From the NCBI RefSeq assembly GCF_004923205.2, contig NZ_SELD02000033.1:20799-84798 (forward strand): DNA of 64,000 nucleotides, read 5' to 3'. How positions within the stretch are numbered: the stretch's first letter is position 1; the number at the start of each line of letters is the position of its first letter. Of this stretch, positions 43,624 to 59,326 are shown piece by piece. The DNA comes from Paracoccus aeridis. Its GTDB lineage: Bacteria > Pseudomonadota > Alphaproteobacteria > Rhodobacterales > Rhodobacteraceae. The position numbers and the translations under genes were made by a program. The notes under the pieces are model-generated. The model had not been told where the DNA came from, did not search any database, and saw only the letters and a list, made by a program, of their open reading frames with translations.

Positions 43624-44914
43624 AGCGCAGCGCCTCGACCGGGTTCATGCGGGCCGCGCGGCGGGCCGGGAAGATGGTGACGATGAAGCTGAGGACCAGC
43701 GACAGCACCACCGCGCGGCCGATGTCCCAGGCGCGAAGCTGCGCGGGCAGTTCGTAGATGCCGCGGACCGCCGGGTCCCAGGCGTCGCCACCCGACGCCC
43801 AGTTCACCGCCGCCATGACGTGATCGACGTTGAGCGACAGCGTCACGCCCAGGATCACGCCGGCGATCGTGCCGATCACCCCTGTGAACGCGCCGCACAG
43901 GAAGAAGACCCGCAGGATCGCGCCCTCGCCCAGGCCCATCGTCCGCAGGATGCCGATGTCGCGGCCCTTGTTCTTGACCAGCATGATGAGGCCCGAGGTG
44001 ATGTTCATCGACGCGATCAGCACGAGCACCGACAGGATCACGAACATGACGTCGTCCTCGATGTCGAGCGCCGACAGGAACGACCCCGACGCGTCGCGCC
44101 AGGTCCAGACCATGCCGCCGGGCAGCGCCTGCATCAGCGCGGGCGCGAGGTCGTCCACCCGCTCGGGATCGGCGACGTAGACCTGCAGCTCGTCGGCCGC
44201 CCCCTCGCGGTTGAAGTAGTCCTGCGCGGCGGGCAGCGGCATGTAGATGCGGGTGCGGTCGATGTCGTAGCGCCCGGCGGAAAAGACGTAGACGACTTCA
44301 TAGGACACGACGCGCGGCGTGGTGCCGAACGGCGTCTGCGCGCCCTGGGGCGAGATCAACTGCACCCGGTCGCCGGGGTTCACGCCCAGCTCGCGCGCGA
44401 TCCCCGACCCGATCGCGATGCCGCGGCCGAACGCGCCGATGTCGCCGTAGGACGTTTCCGGGTCCGCGATCCGCGGCAGCGCGCGCAGGTCGTCGGCGGA
44501 AAGCCCGAGCACTTCGGCCACGTTCGAGCGGTCGTGCGCCGTCGCCATCACCTGCCCCTTCACGACCGGATCGACGCGGACGACGCCCGGCAGCGCCTCG
44601 ATCCGGGCGGCGGCCCCGTCGTAGTCGGTGATGCGCCCCGCGACGGTATAGACCTCGTCGGTCAGCGCGTTCTCGATCTGTGTAGGCGGCATGTAGACGG
44701 TGACATGGGCGTTCGCGCCCAGGATCGTGTCCACGAACTCGGCCCGGAAGCCCGACCGCACCGCCAGCGTCGTGATCAGCGCCATCACGCCGAGCGCGAT
44801 CCCGATCAGGCTGATCCAGGTCATCGTGCTGACCCCGCCCTCGGCCTTGCGGGCGCGCAGATAGCGCCAGGCGATCATGAATTCGTAGCGGGAAAACGGG
44901 CGCGGGGTCGGCAT
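43616..44914 (-). CDS. lolC: Lipoprotein-releasing ABC transporter permease LolC/LolE type
   Basis: 432-residue MacB-like-fold permease. There is one N-terminal membrane helix ([20 protein letters not shown]), a large periplasmic domain (residues about 60-270), and three C-terminal helices including [18 protein letters not shown], the [20 protein letters not shown] block and [30 protein letters not shown]. Start ATG 44914 yields [12 protein letters not shown], the normal family start. Only one permease gene exists here, as in many alphaproteobacteria, so a homodimer (LolF type) is likely. Confidence 0.93.
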
Positions 44915-45064
44915 GGGGAGCCTTTCGGGGGGCCTTTCGTCGAGCGCGCGCAACCTGCCCCGTGCCCCGCCGCAAGACAAGCCGACATCGCCGTGAACTC
45001 CCCGTCCCCCGGCCTGCACCCGCGCACTTGCAGCTGCGCCCCGCGTTCTGGCACAAGCGCCCGC

Positions 45065-46429
45065 ATGGCCAAGCCCGTCACCGCCTTCACCTGCACCGCC
45101 TGCGGCGCGGCCCACCGCAAGTGGTCGGGCCGCTGCGATGCCTGCGGCGAGTGGAACTCCATCGTCGAGGAAGCGCCGCTGAGCCAAGGGCCGGGCCGCG
45201 GCCTTGGCGCGCAGCGCGGCAAGACGATCCCGCTGAGCGGCCTGGACATGACCGAGGCCCCGCCCGCCCGCGCGCCGTCGGGGATGGAGGAGCTGGACCG
45301 GGTTCTCGGCGGCGGGCTCGTTCCCGGCAGCGCGATCCTCGTCGGCGGCGATCCGGGCATCGGCAAGTCCACGCTGCTGCTGCAGGCGGCGGCGAACTTC
45401 GCGCGGCGGGGCGTGAACGCGGTCTACGTCTCGGGCGAAGAGGCGGGCGCGCAGCTTCGCCTTCGCGCGCAGCGGCTGGGGCTGGTCGATGCGCCGGTGC
45501 GGCTGGGGACGGAAACGGCGCTCCGCGACATCCTGACGACGCTCGACGCCGAGCGGCCCGACGTCGCGGTGATCGATTCGATCCAGACGCTGTGGTCCGA
45601 CACGGTGGACGCGGCGCCCGGCAGCGTGGGCCAGGTCCGCGCCGCCGCGCATGAGCTCGTGACCTTCGCCAAGCGCAGCGGCGTCGCCGTGATCCTCGTC
45701 GGCCACGTCACCAAGGAAGGCCAGATCGCCGGCCCCCGCGTGGTCGAACACATGGTCGACACGGTGCTGTATTTCGAGGGCGAGCGCGGCCACCAGTTCC
45801 GCATCCTTCGCGCGGTCAAGAACCGCTTCGGCCCCTCTGGCGAGATCGGCGTGTTCGAGATGACCGGCGGCGGCCTGGCCGAGGTCGCGAACCCGTCGGC
45901 GCTGTTCCTGTCCGAACGCGGCCAGCCCGTCGCGGGCAGCGCCGTCTTCGCGGGCATAGAAGGCACCCGCCCGGTCCTGACCGAGATCCAGGCCCTCGTC
46001 GCGCCCTCGACGCTGGCCGCGCCCCGCCGCACGGTCGTCGGGCTCGACGGCGGCCGCGTCAGCACGATCCTGGCGGTGCTGGAAGCGCGCTGCGCCGTTC
46101 CGTTCGCGGGCCTCGACGTGTTCCTGAACGTGGCCGGCGGCATGCGCGTCGCGGAACCCGCCGCCGACCTCGCCATCGCCGCCGCCCTTCTGAGCGCGCG
46201 CGAGGACCACCCGCTGCCCGCCGAGGCCGTCTTCTTCGGCGAGGTCAGCCTTTCGGGCGCGCTCCGCCCCGTAGCCCAGGCGGAAAACAGGTTGAAAGAA
46301 GCGACGAAACTTGGTTTTTCACACGCGATCGTGCCCGCCGGCCAGAAGGTCGACGGGGCGGATGGCATGCGGCTGGACCGGGCGTCAGACCTGACCGGCT
46401 TCGTGGGCGAGACGTTCGGCGCCGGCTGA
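45065..46429 (+). CDS. radA: DNA repair protein RadA
   Basis: 454-residue RecA-like branch migration factor. The N-terminal C4 zinc finger (Cys10, 13, 24, 27) is followed by Walker A GGDPGIGKST, the EEAGAQLRLRA block and the RadA-specific KNRFG motif. The C-terminal Lon-like domain (VAGGMRVAEPAADLAIAAAL) is complete. ATG 45065 gives the zinc finger close to the N-terminus; the long frame upstream is antisense to lolC. Divergent from lolC, 150 bp apart. Confidence 0.95.
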   Translation: MAKPVTAFTCTACGAAHRKWSGRCDACGEWNSIVEEAPLSQGPGRGLGAQRGKTIPLSGLDMTEAPPARAPSGMEELDRVLGGGLVPGSAILVGGDPGIGKSTLLLQAAANFARRGVNAVYVSGEEAGAQLRLRAQRLGLVDAPVRLGTETALRDILTTLDAERPDVAVIDSIQTLWSDTVDAAPGSVGQVRAAAHELVTFAKRSGVAVILVGHVTKEGQIAGPRVVEHMVDTVLYFEGERGHQFRILRAVKNRFGPSGEIGVFEMTGGGLAEVANPSALFLSERGQPVAGSAVFAGIEGTRPVLTEIQALVAPSTLAAPRRTVVGLDGGRVSTILAVLEARCAVPFAGLDVFLNVAGGMRVAEPAADLAIAAALLSAREDHPLPAEAVFFGEVSLSGALRPVAQAENRLKEATKLGFSHAIVPAGQKVDGADGMRLDRASDLTGFVGETFGAG

Positions 46430-46485
46430 CGGCACCTCGCGGGCTGAATGAAGCGTGGCGGGACAGCCGCAGCAAGGGCGATGTG

Positions 46486-47106
46486 ATGGACGGATTTACC
46501 CTTATCGACGGCATCGTTGCGGCGGTGATCATCCTGTCGGCGATCCTCGCCTATTCGCGGGGGTTCGTTGCCGAATCGCTGTCGATCCTGGGGTGGATCG
46601 GCGCGGCGGTGCTGGCGTTCCTGTTCGCCGCCACCGTGCGGCCGATGATCGCGCAGATCCCGTTCCTCGACCGCTTCATGGGCGACAGCTGCGAACTGGG
46701 CATGATCGGCGGCTTCGCGGTCGTGTTCGCGGTGGCGCTGGTGGTCTTTTCCATCATCAGCCCGCTGTTTTCGTCGGTGATCCAGCGCTCGGCGCTTGGC
46801 GGCGTCGACCAGGGCATGGGGTTCCTGTTCGGCGTCGCCCGCGGCATCCTTCTGGTTGCCATCGCCTTCATCGTCTACGACCGCGTGATGCCGACGCAGC
46901 CCGTCGCGATGGTCGAGAACTCCCGCTCCAGCGCCGTGTTCGAGCGGATGCGCGGGCAGATGGACCAGCAGATCCCCGCCGATGCGCCCGGCTGGATCGT
47001 GGCGCGCTACGAGCAGCTTGTCCGCACCTGCGGCCCCACCGGCGCGGCCGTGACGCCGGCGCAGACCCCGGCCGCGTCGACGGCGACCGGCCCCGCCACC
47101 AACTGA
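46486..47106 (+). CDS. cvpA: CvpA family membrane protein
   Basis: 206 residues with four membrane spans near 8-27, 31-49, 74-93 and 107-128, and the family start DGFTLIDGIVAAVIILSAILAYSRGFVAESLSILGWIGA. The C-terminus is a soluble, Ala/Thr/Pro-rich tail ending TATGPATN. CvpA is linked to colicin V export and envelope homeostasis in E. coli. It lies ahead of purF, as in E. coli. ATG 46486 is preceded directly by an alternative GTG. Confidence 0.9.
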   Translation: MDGFTLIDGIVAAVIILSAILAYSRGFVAESLSILGWIGAAVLAFLFAATVRPMIAQIPFLDRFMGDSCELGMIGGFAVVFAVALVVFSIISPLFSSVIQRSALGGVDQGMGFLFGVARGILLVAIAFIVYDRVMPTQPVAMVENSRSSAVFERMRGQMDQQIPADAPGWIVARYEQLVRTCGPTGAAVTPAQTPAASTATGPATN

Positions 47107-47167
47107 CCCTGCGCGCCGGTGCCCGCAAGCGGTCCCGACCCATGTGCGCGGGGGTGCGTGCCGGGGC

Positions 47168-47196
47168 GTGACTTTCCTGTGGCGCGCCTCTAGATA
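47168..47196 (+). promoter_or_regulatory. Candidate purF promoter
   Basis: GTGACT (47168-47173), a 17-nt spacer and TAGATA (47191-47196) sit 43 bp before the purF start. Each box matches its consensus at four of six positions. A PurR-like operator was not recognised. Confidence 0.4.
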
Positions 47197-47238
47197 GGGC
47201 CGTTCCCACGACGCGACGCCGCGACCGAAGGTGGTGCC

Positions 47239-48795
47239 ATGCAGCCATTCCTTGCCGACCCGTTCGATTCCGACAGCCTGCACGAGGAGTGCGGCGTGTT
47301 CGGGGTCATCGGCGTGACCGACGCGGCCAACTTCGTGGCGCTCGGGCTGCACGCGCTTCAGCATCGCGGGCAGGAAGCGGGCGGCATCGTCGCGCACGAC
47401 CCCGAGCAGGGCTTCAACAGCGCCCGCCGCTTCGGCTATGTCCGCGACAACTTCACCAAGTCATCGCTGATGGAGACGCTGCCCGGCCCCCTCGCCATCG
47501 GCCACGTCCGCTATTCGACCAGCGGCACCAAGACCGCCGCGATCCGCGACGTACAGCCCTTCTTCGGCGAGTTCGCGATGGGCGGCTGCGCCATCGCCCA
47601 CAACGGCAACCTGACCAACGCGACCGCGCTGCGCCGCGAGCTGATCGAGCGCGGCTCGATCTTCCAGTCCGGCAGCGACAGCGAATGCATCATCCACCTG
47701 ATGGCGCGCTCGATCCAGCGCAACATCCCCGAGCGGATGAAGGACGCGCTGCGGCGCGTCGAGGGCGCGTTCTCGGTCATCGCGATGACGCGCACCAAGC
47801 TGATCGGCGTCCGCGACATCCTGGGCGTGCGCCCGCTGGTGCTGGGCCGGATCGGCGACGAAGGGTACGTCCTGTCGTCCGAGACCTGCGCCCTCGACAT
47901 CATCGGCGCCGAGTACGTGCGCGAGATCGAGCCGGGCGAGATGGTCGTCATCTCCAGGGGCCGCATCGAAAGCTCGCGCCCGTTCGGGTCGCGGCCCGGC
48001 CGCTTCTGCATCTTCGAGCACGTCTACTTCAGCCGCCCCGATTCGATCATCGGCGGCCGCTCGGTCTATGAGACCCGGCGCCAGATCGGCGTCGAGCTGG
48101 CCCGCGAGGCGCCGGCCGACGCCGACCTCGTCTGCCCGGTGCCCGACAGCGGCACGCCCGCGGCGATCGGCTTCAGCCAGGAAAGCGGCATTCCCTATGC
48201 CATGGGGATCATCCGCAACCAGTACATGGGCCGGACCTTCATCGAGCCGACCGAGCAGATCCGCAACATGGGCGTGCGGCTGAAGCTGAACGTGAACCGG
48301 GCGCTGGTGCGCGGCAAGCGCGTGGTGCTGGTCGACGACAGCGTCGTGCGCGGCACCACCAGCCGCAAGATCAAGGACATGATCCTGGACGCGGGCGCGC
48401 GCGAGGTCCATTTCCGCATCGCAAGCCCGCCGACCGCCTGGCCGTGCTTCTACGGCGTCGACACGCCCGACCGCGACAAGCTGCTGGCCGCCCAGATGAG
48501 CACGGCCGAGATGAAGGAGTGGATCGGGGTCGACAGCCTGTCGTTCATCTCGCTGGACGGGCTGTACCGGGCGGCGGGCGAGGCGAAGGGTCGCGACAAC
48601 GCCTGCCCCCAGTACTGCGACGCCTGCTTCTCGGGCGACTATCCGGTGATGCCGTCCGACCAGGTGGACCGGGGCTTCCGCATGAAGACCGACCCGGTCA
48701 GCGGCGACGCCGAGGCGCTGCCGGACCAGAGCGGCTACAAGCCCGTGGACCACACGCTGACCCCGAACGAACTGACGCGCTCGACAGCCGACTAG
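47239..48795 (+). CDS. purF: Amidophosphoribosyltransferase
   Basis: The first committed step of purine synthesis, PRPP plus glutamine to phosphoribosylamine. 518 residues. The catalytic N-terminal Cys is Cys18 in HEECGVFG, so a short propeptide of 17 residues must be removed, as in the Bacillus type. The PRPP loop VLVDDSVVRGTTSRKI is intact. The cysteine-rich NACPQYCDACFSG near the end suggests the 4Fe-4S form. With purD (6.3 kb) and prs (8 kb), three purine-related loci are in this window. Confidence 0.96.
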   Translation: MQPFLADPFDSDSLHEECGVFGVIGVTDAANFVALGLHALQHRGQEAGGIVAHDPEQGFNSARRFGYVRDNFTKSSLMETLPGPLAIGHVRYSTSGTKTAAIRDVQPFFGEFAMGGCAIAHNGNLTNATALRRELIERGSIFQSGSDSECIIHLMARSIQRNIPERMKDALRRVEGAFSVIAMTRTKLIGVRDILGVRPLVLGRIGDEGYVLSSETCALDIIGAEYVREIEPGEMVVISRGRIESSRPFGSRPGRFCIFEHVYFSRPDSIIGGRSVYETRRQIGVELAREAPADADLVCPVPDSGTPAAIGFSQESGIPYAMGIIRNQYMGRTFIEPTEQIRNMGVRLKLNVNRALVRGKRVVLVDDSVVRGTTSRKIKDMILDAGAREVHFRIASPPTAWPCFYGVDTPDRDKLLAAQMSTAEMKEWIGVDSLSFISLDGLYRAAGEAKGRDNACPQYCDACFSGDYPVMPSDQVDRGFRMKTDPVSGDAEALPDQSGYKPVDHTLTPNELTRSTAD

Positions 48796-48873
48796 GGCGG
48801 CTGGCCACGGCGCGTGCGCGTGGTAACGTCGTATGGCGGCTGCAACACGCGGCCGCTTGCGACGAGACAGCAC

Positions 48874-49590
48874 GTGACCGAATACAGCGACGATCCGACG
48901 GCCCATCCCGAGTCACCGCACCTCATCAACCGCTCGAACTGGCTTCGGGCGGCGGTCATGGGGGCGAATGACGGCATCGTCTCGGTCAGTTCGCTGATCG
49001 TCGGAATGGCAGCCGCGACGGGCGACCGGACATCGATCCTGCTCGCCGGCGTGGCGGGGCTGGCTGCCGGGGCCATGTCGATGGCCGCGGGCGAGTTCGT
49101 GTCGGTCCATTCGCAGACAGACATCGAGCGCGCGGACATCGAGCGCGAACGAGAAGCCCTCGAGAGGATGCCCGAGCAGGAGCTGGCCGAACTTGCCGCG
49201 ATCTTCGAGAGCCGCGGCATGAGCGCTGCGACCGCCATGACCGCTGCGCGAGAGGTCACGGATCACGACGCGCTCGGCGCCCATGTCCGCGAGGAACTCG
49301 GACTGCACGAGGTGAACTCGCCCGATCCACTGCAGGCGGCGCTTGCATCCGGCGTCACCTTCTCGGTTGCTGCGGCCCTGCCGCTGCTGGCCGCAGTCCT
49401 CGCGCCGACGGGTGCGTTGACGGCGACGGTGCTGGTCACGACGATCGCCGCGCTGGCGCTTCTGGGCGTGCTTGGGGCGCGCACGGGCGGCGCGCCGATG
49501 CTACCCGCGACGGCACGCGTGGTCGGCTGGGGCGTCTTCGCCATGATCGTCACGGCGGGCGTCGGGCGGCTGTTCGGCGTCTCAACATAA
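48874..49590 (+). CDS. VIT1/CCC1 family metal transporter-like protein
   Basis: 238-residue protein of the vacuolar iron transporter/CCC1 family. The diagnostic LINRSNWLRAAVMGANDGIVSVSSLIVGMA opens the protein; AGAMSMAAGEFVSVHSQTDIERADIERE forms the metal-binding end of helix 2 and the cytoplasmic helix, and three further helices follow. The start GTG 48874 (MTEYSDDP) has a weak ribosome site; an upstream GTG-frame extension from 48814 is less likely. Likely exports or stores iron/manganese. Neighbours do not explain its role. Confidence 0.88.
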   Translation: MTEYSDDPTAHPESPHLINRSNWLRAAVMGANDGIVSVSSLIVGMAAATGDRTSILLAGVAGLAAGAMSMAAGEFVSVHSQTDIERADIEREREALERMPEQELAELAAIFESRGMSAATAMTAAREVTDHDALGAHVREELGLHEVNSPDPLQAALASGVTFSVAAALPLLAAVLAPTGALTATVLVTTIAALALLGVLGARTGGAPMLPATARVVGWGVFAMIVTAGVGRLFGVST

Positions 49591-49775
49591 CCTCGCACCT
49601 GACTGATCAGCGAACGTTTTTCCGCATCGCGGCGCGCCGTGCGGTCTTGGCGTCTGATGTGCAGAACCGGGATGCGTTCCCGTTGACGCGCGCGGTGTGC
49701 TGCCGCAACCTGCGCGCCGATTCTCTTCCGTTCCCGGAATGTTTTCTCCCCATCCGTCAATCGCAGGTGTCATCC

Positions 49776-50327
49776 ATGCCGGACGAACCACGCCCTTCAT
49801 CCGCCCGCCAGGGCAAGGCTGCGGATGCGGCCAGGTCAGGCGACCCCCCGGACCGACAGGCTCCGGCGCGGCTCGACGCGACCGACCGCAAGATCCTGAC
49901 GCTGCTCCAGCAGGACGCGACCCTGCCGCTCGAGGAGATCGCGACCCGCGTCGGGGCGTCGCGCACGCCGGTCTGGAACCGCATCCGGCGGCTGCGCGAA
50001 CAGGGCGTGATCCGCGCCCAGGTCGCGCTGCTGGACGCCGAGGCGCTTGGGCTGGAAGCCTGCTTCTTCGTCCTGATCCGCACCGCCGAGCACGACCCGA
50101 CCTGGGCCGCGAAGTTCATCGCCGCCGTCCGCGCCCGCCCCGAGGTGGTCGAGGCGCACCGGCTGGCCGGCGACATCGATTACCTGCTGAAGGTGCAGGT
50201 GCGGAACGCGCGCGCCTATGACCGCTTCTACCAGGCCCTGACGGCGGAAGTGCGGGTGCAGTCCGTCACCGCCCTTCTGTCGATGGAACAGATGAAGGCC
50301 ACCACCGCGCTGCCGATCGAGATGTGA
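49776..50327 (+). CDS. Lrp/AsnC family transcriptional regulator
   Basis: 183 residues. The N-terminal HTH is LDATDRKILTLLQQDATLPLEEIATRVGASRTPVWNRIRRLREQGVI (about residues 33-80); the RAM effector-binding domain follows, with VEAHRLAGDIDYLLKVQV. A 30-residue Arg/Ser/Pro-rich N-terminal tail is longer than usual. Its effector is probably an amino acid, unknown here. The next gene, a LysR regulator, begins 3 bp after its stop. Confidence 0.9.
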   Translation: MPDEPRPSSARQGKAADAARSGDPPDRQAPARLDATDRKILTLLQQDATLPLEEIATRVGASRTPVWNRIRRLREQGVIRAQVALLDAEALGLEACFFVLIRTAEHDPTWAAKFIAAVRARPEVVEAHRLAGDIDYLLKVQVRNARAYDRFYQALTAEVRVQSVTALLSMEQMKATTALPIEM

Positions 50328-50330
50328 TCC

Positions 50331-51278
50331 GTGCCACGAAGGCCCGCCCCGCCCGATGGCGTCGATCCCGACGACCACACGATATCGCCGACGATCGAAC
50401 AGTTGCGCGTCTTTCTTGCCGTCGTGGACGAAGGCGGGTTCGGCGCGGCGGCACGCAAGCTCGGCCGCGCCACCTCGGTCGTCAGCTATGCGCTGGCGAA
50501 CCTCGAATCCGAACTCGGCATGACGCTGTTCGACCGCGAGGGGTCGCGCAAGCCGCGGCTGACGGCCAAGGGCAAGGCGCTTCTGTCCGAAGTAAGGCGG
50601 ATCGACGACGACATGGACCGGCTCCGCGCGCGGGTGGCGGGGCTGACCCGCGGGATCGAGCCTTCGGTCTCGCTCGCGCTTGACGTCATGGTGCCGATGT
50701 CGGCGGCGGCCGAACTGCTGCGCGACTTCGCCGCGGCCTGGCCGACCGTGCCGATGCAACTGCATGTCGAGGCGCTCGGCGGCGGCGTCGCGCGGCTTCT
50801 TTCGGGGCGCGCGGATCTCGCGGTCGCGGGGCCGATGGCAAACGGCACCGAGGGCACCGACAACCGCCACCTGGGGGCGATCACGCTGGTGCCCGTCTGC
50901 GCGCCCGCACACCCGCTCGCCGCCCGGACGCTGCGGCCCGGCGACGTCCGCGAGCACCTGCAGCTGGTGCTGACCGACCGCTCTGCCCTGACCGAGGGGC
51001 GTGAGTTTTCGGTCCTGTCACCGCGCACGTGGCGCATCGCGGATCTTTCGGCCAAGCATGCGCTGCTGACGCAGGGGATCGGCTGGGGCAACATGCCGCT
51101 GCACATGGTGCAGGACGACCTGGACGCGGGAAGGCTGGTGCGCATGAACCTGGCCGAGGCGCCAGCCGCGAGCTACGACCTGTGGCTGCTGACGCGCCGC
51201 GGAAGTGCGCCGGGACTGGCGACCGCGTGGCTGATCGACGCGCTGGAGCGCGTCTTCCGCGACGCGGGTGAGTGCTAG
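50331..51278 (+). CDS. LysR family transcriptional regulator
   Basis: 315 residues: wHTH at 21-78 (TIEQLRVFLAVVDEGGFGAAARKLGRATSVVSYALANLESELGM), then the periplasmic-binding-like effector domain with LALDVMVPMSAAAELLRDF. The start is a GTG at 50331. No divergent target gene is next to it, so its regulon is not shown by context; the co-transcribed AsnC-type gene is the only partner. It ends 7 bp from the convergent kinase gene. Confidence 0.9.
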   Translation: MPRRPAPPDGVDPDDHTISPTIEQLRVFLAVVDEGGFGAAARKLGRATSVVSYALANLESELGMTLFDREGSRKPRLTAKGKALLSEVRRIDDDMDRLRARVAGLTRGIEPSVSLALDVMVPMSAAAELLRDFAAAWPTVPMQLHVEALGGGVARLLSGRADLAVAGPMANGTEGTDNRHLGAITLVPVCAPAHPLAARTLRPGDVREHLQLVLTDRSALTEGREFSVLSPRTWRIADLSAKHALLTQGIGWGNMPLHMVQDDLDAGRLVRMNLAEAPAASYDLWLLTRRGSAPGLATAWLIDALERVFRDAGEC

Positions 51279-51285
51279 CGGGCGC

Positions 51286-53477
51286 TCAGTCGATCGTGGG
51301 CGCCATCCGCCGGATCGCCGCGTGCATGGCGCGCGACAGCCGCGCCTCGTCGAAGGGCTTGGTCAGGAACTCGACATTGTCGCTTTCCAGCGGCTCGCTG
51401 TCGGCGACATAGCCCGAACTCAGCAGCACCGGCAGGTCGGCGCGTCCTGCCCGCAGACGCCGCGCCAGCCGCGGCCCGTCAAGCACGCCCGGCATGACGC
51501 AATCGGCCAGCAGCAGGTCGATCGCGCCGGGGTCCAGGCCCGCCGCAACGGCGGCGTCGGCGGATTCGAACGCCACGACTTCGCAGCCCAGATCGGCGAG
51601 CATCCCCTCGCCCACCTCCCGCAGGTGCGGATTGTCCTCGACCAGCGCCACCCGCAGCCCGTCGAAGGACCCGCCATGTTCCGGTTCCGACGCCTCGTCG
51701 CGCAACGCCGCGCCCTGGAACGGGGGCAGGTACAGGTGGATCGTGGTGCCCTGCCCCGACGCGCTTTCGATCCGGATGCCGCCGCCCGACTGCCGGATGA
51801 ACCCGTGGATCGAGCTCAGGCCCAGCCCCGTCCCCTTGCTGGGCGCCTTGGTGGTGAAGAACGGCTCGAACGCGCGGGCCTGGGTCGCCGGATCCATGCC
51901 GGTGCCGGTGTCGGTGACGGACAGGCGGATGAACCGGCTGCCGGGCGCGAGATCGGCCGCTATCGCCTCGTCCCCGGCAAGCTCGACCAGCGCCGCGGAC
52001 ACGGTCAGGCGGCCGCCGTCGGGCATGGCGTCGCGCGCGTTCACGGCCAGGTTGACGATCGCCCCCTCGAACTGCGAGGCGTCCAGCCAGACCGGCGGCA
52101 GGTCGGACGCCGCGTCGATACGGGTGGTGACCGTCTCGCCCAGCACCCGCTCGAACAGGCCGCTCAGCCGGTTCAGCTCGTCCGCGATGTCGAGCTGGCG
52201 CGGCTGCAGCGACTGGCGGCGGGCGAAGCCCAGCAGGCGCTTGGTCAGGTCGGCGCAGCTTTTCGCCGCCTGCATCGACAGGCCCAGCCGCTGCCGGCTG
52301 CGGTCGTCCAGCGAGCCCTGCGACAGCACCCGGTCAAGCGAGCCGATGATGACGCCCAGCATGTTGTTGAAATCATGCGCGACCCCACCCGAAAGCTGGC
52401 CGATCGCTTCCAGCTTCTGCGCGTGAGTCAGCTGCTCCTCCAGCCGCTTGCGGCTGGTGATGTCGGTGACGACGCCGAACAGGACAGTGCCGCCATCCGC
52501 CTGCTTTCGCAGGTCCACCCGCTCCAGCATCCAGCGGTCGGCGGGGTCGTCGCCGGGGGTGGCGATGCGGTATTCGATCTCGTAGCGCCCGGTTTCGGTG
52601 ACGGCGGCAAAGGCGGCGCGCAGGCGCGGCTGGTCGTCGGGGTGAACCCGCGTCAGCCAGTCCACGGCGTTCAGCGCATCCTCGGGCGCACCGAACAGCG
52701 CGGTGGCGTTCCCGCCCACGAACACCCGTTCCGACAGGTTCTCGTTCGAGGTGAACAGCGCAAGCGGCAGCGCCTCGAGCACCAGCGACTGCGCGACGAG
52801 GCTTTGTTCCAGCGCGCGGGCGACCTCTGCGCCCTGCGCGCGGACGGTCAGGTTCTCGGCCAGAAGGCGGCGCTCGGCCTCGGCCCGGCGGCGGATCTGC
52901 TGCCTCTGGTCGAAGAGCTGCGCGAACACCGTGACCTTGGACCGCAGCACGACCGGCGCGACGGGCTTCAGGACATAATCCACCGCCCCCGCCGCATAGC
53001 CGCGGAACAGGTGCCGGTCCTCCTGGTTCACGCCGGACAGGAAGATGATCGGCACGTGGCGGCTGCGCTCGCGCTGGCGGATCAGCTCGGCCGTCTCGTA
53101 GCCGTCCATGCCGGGCATCTGCACGTCGAGCAGGATGACCGCGAAGTCGTTGCGAAGCACCTGCCGCAGCGCCTCGGCGCCGGAGCTGACGGTGACGATC
53201 GGGTATCCGAGCTCCGCCAGCACCGATTCCGCGGCCAGAAGGTTGCCGAGGTCGTCGTCGACCACGAGGACGGTTGGCGGCGTGTCGAGGGACACGTCGT
53301 CCTGCAGGCCGATGCCGCCGTCGAAGGCTGACCGGACCGCCCGCGGCAAAGGAGCAGGCGCAGGGGCAAGCGCGGGATCAGGCGCAGTCGGCGCAGGCGC
53401 ATCGGAACTAGGCCGGCGTGGTGCCAATTCAGGGCCCTGTCCGTCCCGCCTGCCCGCGCGCGCCGTCGTGCCCTTCG

Positions 53478-53481
<4 letters not shown>
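51286..53481 (-). CDS. Hybrid sensor histidine kinase with receivers at both ends
   Basis: 731-residue soluble protein. The order is an Ala/Pro-rich leader (1-65), a receiver domain (70-175, phospho-Asp119 in ILLDVQMPGMDG), a short coiled region, a PAS-like domain (about 235-345), a HisKA domain with His369 in GGVAHDFNN, an HATPase domain (about 465-590, DTGTGMD and GTGLGLSSIHGF) and a C-terminal receiver (607-725, Asp660). The HDFNN box marks the HWE/orphan alphaproteobacterial type closely related to CckA-like kinases. The ATG overlaps the stop of the HAMP kinase (ATGA), with GGAGG ahead. It is third gene of this two-component operon. Confidence 0.92.
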
Positions 53482-58754
<5,273 letters not shown>

Positions 58755-58805
58755 GGTACGGTCCTTGGGCGAAGGTGTTCGGGTCGGCGGGGCGGATGGG
58801 GCCGC

Positions 58806-59198
58806 TCAGGGCGCGCGGACGGCCGCCAGCTCTGCGGCCACCTGCTGCAGGGCCTCAATCAGGCGGTCGGGCATGCACGGCTTTTCAAGCACCGCGGCCG
58901 GTCTGACCGCCTGCACCGCGGGATCGCGCTCGATCCCGGGATCGCCCGATATAAACAGGACCGCCGTTCCGTGCGTGGCCAGCGCACGCGCGACCTCCAG
59001 CCCGCTGCCGCCCTTCAGGTTCATGTCCAGAAGCGCGAGGTCGGGCGGGTCCGCCTCGGCCTTGGCGATGGCGTCCTGCACAGTGCGGGCGACGCCTGCG
59101 ACGCGCAGCCCCGCGTCCTCGACCACGTCGGCCAGGAACATGGAAACCAGCACTTCATCCTCGGCGATGAGGACGGACAGGGGAGCGGGGGAGGTCAT
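58806..59198 (-). CDS. Single-domain response regulator
   Basis: 130-residue receiver without an output domain. The acidic pocket is IAEDEVLVS, the phospho-Asp is Asp58 in LALLDMNL, the Thr/Ser position is FISGDPG, and Lys106 is in LEKP. Such orphan receivers often shuttle phosphate between hybrid kinases and phosphotransferases. ATG 59198 was chosen because the receiver begins right after it. It is first gene of the operon with the two hybrid kinases, 51 bp ahead of the HAMP kinase. Confidence 0.9.
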   Translation of the reverse strand: MTSPAPLSVLIAEDEVLVSMFLADVVEDAGLRVAGVARTVQDAIAKAEADPPDLALLDMNLKGGSGLEVARALATHGTAVLFISGDPGIERDPAVQAVRPAAVLEKPCMPDRLIEALQQVAAELAAVRAP

Positions 59199-59326
59199 GG
59201 GCGGGTTCCGATCAACAAGGCACTCCGTCACTAGCGCCTTGCCCCTGCGGGCACCATCCCGACCCGTGCCGGACCGGCGCAAATGTGACCGAATCGATGC
59301 AGTTCGCGGCGGACGGACCCGCGCGT

